Assembly (NCBI GenBank): GCA_024811115.1
Contig: JAKOGH010000436.1
Coordinates: forward strand, 1 to 24,140
Direction of reading: 5' to 3'
Length of the DNA: 24,140 nucleotides
Source: Terana coerulea
Lineage: Eukaryota > Basidiomycota > Agaricomycetes > Polyporales > Phanerochaetaceae
The notes beneath the pieces are model-generated. The model was not told where the DNA came from. It ran no database searches and saw only the letters and a program-made list of their open reading frames with translations. Made by a program: the position numbers and the translations under genes. Positions 22,531 to 24,140 of this stretch are shown here, in pieces; within the stretch, counting starts at the first letter, position 1, and every line of letters begins with the position of its first letter.

Positions 22531-24140
22531 CTACAGATGTGAAAGACCCGCAGATATATCTCGAACATTGTCCACGTCGGTAAGGTCCGCCATGTATGTA
22601 CCCCAGTCGTTCCATCTATGACGCGGATTTCCGTTAGTCTGCTAATTGAGAATGTATTCAGGAGTGCACTCACTCCATGCTCGTCGGAGCGTTGGATAGC
22701 ATCGCCAAGATCTCGTCGTCGAGGTAATCGCTGGTTAAGGCTGAATTGCTCTGAGCCGGCGCACCAGGGTCCAGCGGTACCCAACCATGCATGCTGGCAC
22801 TCTCAGCTTGATGACCGTCGCCGATATGTGAGATGGGATGCAGATCATGCTGCGCTGCGTCCCAGGAAACATCCGGCGTGAAGGGGTTGGTCTGGCGCGC
22901 AGCCCCTGGGTTAGTCGAGGTGAACGAGTGTGACTGGTCCGGCACGAGCTGCGAAAACGTGGGGTCGCTGCCATCCATGCTCTGCGAGCCATACAAGCCC
23001 CCGGTTATCCCCGCAGAATGCGCAGACATGAGCGACTGCGGATGCCATCCATTTATGTCTGCCGTCGGCGGTGAGGACGAAGGCAACCACTGCTGCCCGG
23101 AGAAGGAGGAGTTGGGCGACGACTCCATCACTTGGCTTGGTTGCTCGAGCGACAACCCGCTCGACATGTGAGATGCACGATTCGACGCATAATGTTGCTG
23201 TACGCGCTTTGAGCCGGCCATGACTCGCCGCTCCTGCACATATTCTGTCACTAGAGGGCTTTCCGAGGCGTTGGAGAGCGAGGTGACGTGCGAGTCGCCA
23301 TCCCAAGACCGCTTTGTGCTTGTGTTTCCCGGGGAAGGTGAACGTCTCCAATGGCTGCAAGCCCCTTGACGAACTCACTGTCGGCAGACATTACATTGTC
23401 AGTCCGGGGGCAAGGGATTACAATTGCACTGGCTCACATCGCATGGCCTGCCATATGGACTCTGGGCTCCAGGCCCTTCAGTATCACGAGAACCTTGTGA
23501 ATATCCTCCAAGTCTCGAGGAGGGGTAGCGGTGATCCCAGAATGTTTGTTTGCCCATATATTTAGGATTAGTACGATATTAGAGTTGAACAAACCAATCT
23601 ATCCCGTGGAAACACAGTGAGACATGGCTATGTCAAGTCAAGCAAAACCGCTCACCAGATTTTGATGTGTGCTTAAGACATCCCGCTCGAACTGTGTCGC
23701 CAGTACATGAATACATGCCCGTGCAGCGCTGGTACATATCATCAGTGATGGGAGAGCTGTCGGCTTTTCTGTCTGTCTAGGCATTGGTATGAAGGTACGA
23801 TGTACAGTGATTTGCAGGTTGTAGTAGGTTGAGTACAGGTGAGCGGATTGGTGTAAGAACACGTCGGTTTGCTGTTTCGGGTTCCATCGTACTATCCGGA
23901 GGAAGTTATTGATAGGAGTTGTGCAAGCTTGTGGCTTCGCTCACAATGCTCTGACAATGAGTCGATCCATTTGTTCAGAGATGAATCCAATTCGGAGACG
24001 ACTTCGTGTTGCCATTCGCTACCAACGCCCCAATGAGCTTTCGACTTGCTCGTTGCATACTAGGTCGATGAATTGAAGCGTTACTTTAACATCAACGAAT
24101 AGCGCGACCACATACGATTGTGCGCAGCGTACATGCTTGG
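22531..24140 (-). pseudogene. Second copy of the Zn2Cys6 factor (3' part, frame broken, truncated by window edge)
   Basis: Exons in transcription order: 24140-24116 (cut by the window edge), 24059-23945, 23891-23656, 23598-23438, 23377-22674, 22615-22531. They match exons 10-15 of copy 1 in order and phase; sizes are identical for three (115, 236 and 85 nt) and close for two (161 vs 164, 704 vs 726). Shared blocks include KSKAHWG-GSEWQ, SSLNKWIDSL, RVMAGSKRVQQH, GWHPQSLMSA, EILAMLS-APTSMEWNDWG and the terminal DVDNVRDISAGLSHL. The zinc cluster and most of the middle region would lie beyond the right edge. The 704-nt exon is one base short of frame. The slip lies around 23320-23340, and read straight through it stops at a TAG (23251-23253). 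A base-calling error would restore an intact gene, so pseudogene status is provisional. Confidence 0.8.

Noticed and set aside
22047..22784. 245-codon minus-strand ORF
   Set aside because: It overlaps the end of transcription factor copy 2 in a different frame and has no family character.

Overview
This window is nuclear DNA from a basidiomycete fungus, most likely an Agaricomycete (mushroom or wood-decay fungus). The signs are dense, intron-rich genes on both strands. Introns are mostly 46-69 nt, with GTRNGT-like donors and short YAG acceptors. Several encoded proteins have clear fungal relatives: a secreted CBM20 alpha-amylase, a Zn2Cys6 activator, profilin and SDHB. There are no operons. 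Genes sit in divergent or convergent pairs, and splice models were built by hand from reading-frame phase and family motifs.

Layout, left to right. (1) RBM18-type RNA-binding protein, +, 201-1292. (2) Serine/proline-rich protein of unknown function, -, 1591-2810. (3) Profilin, +, 3296-3852, divergent from (2). (4) Hemerythrin/HHE protein with a possible mitochondrial leader, -, 4238-5137. (5) Four-TM membrane protein of unknown function, +, 6039-6957. (6) Secreted GH13 alpha-amylase with a C-terminal CBM20 starch-binding domain, -, 7434-9732, ten exons. (7) A gene-poor stretch, 9733-12735, holding a roughly 1.2-kb non-autonomous inverted-repeat transposon with a 9-bp target duplication and nested internal inverted repeats. 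(8) Zn2Cys6/fungal_trans transcription factor, +, 12736-16299, fifteen exons including a 6-nt microexon. (9) SDHB, iron-sulfur subunit of respiratory complex II, -, 16676-17904. (10) FHA-RING ubiquitin ligase of the Dma type, -, 18672-20352. (11) About 2.2 kb without a supportable gene. (12) The 3' part of a paralogue of (8), -, 22531 to beyond the right edge, with a frame break.

These genes do not form one pathway. Housekeeping functions (actin dynamics, respiration, a likely cell-cycle ubiquitin ligase, RNA binding) are interleaved with accessory ones (starch breakdown, a duplicated transcription factor, a mobile element). The most notable observations are the tail-to-tail transcription-factor duplication around SDHB and the FHA-RING gene, a microexon that carries one zinc-ligand cysteine, the nested inverted-repeat element, and three places where the reading frame does not close cleanly (amylase, hemerythrin, second transcription-factor copy). 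I found no convincing new multi-gene system. The items below are gene-structure and mobile-DNA observations.
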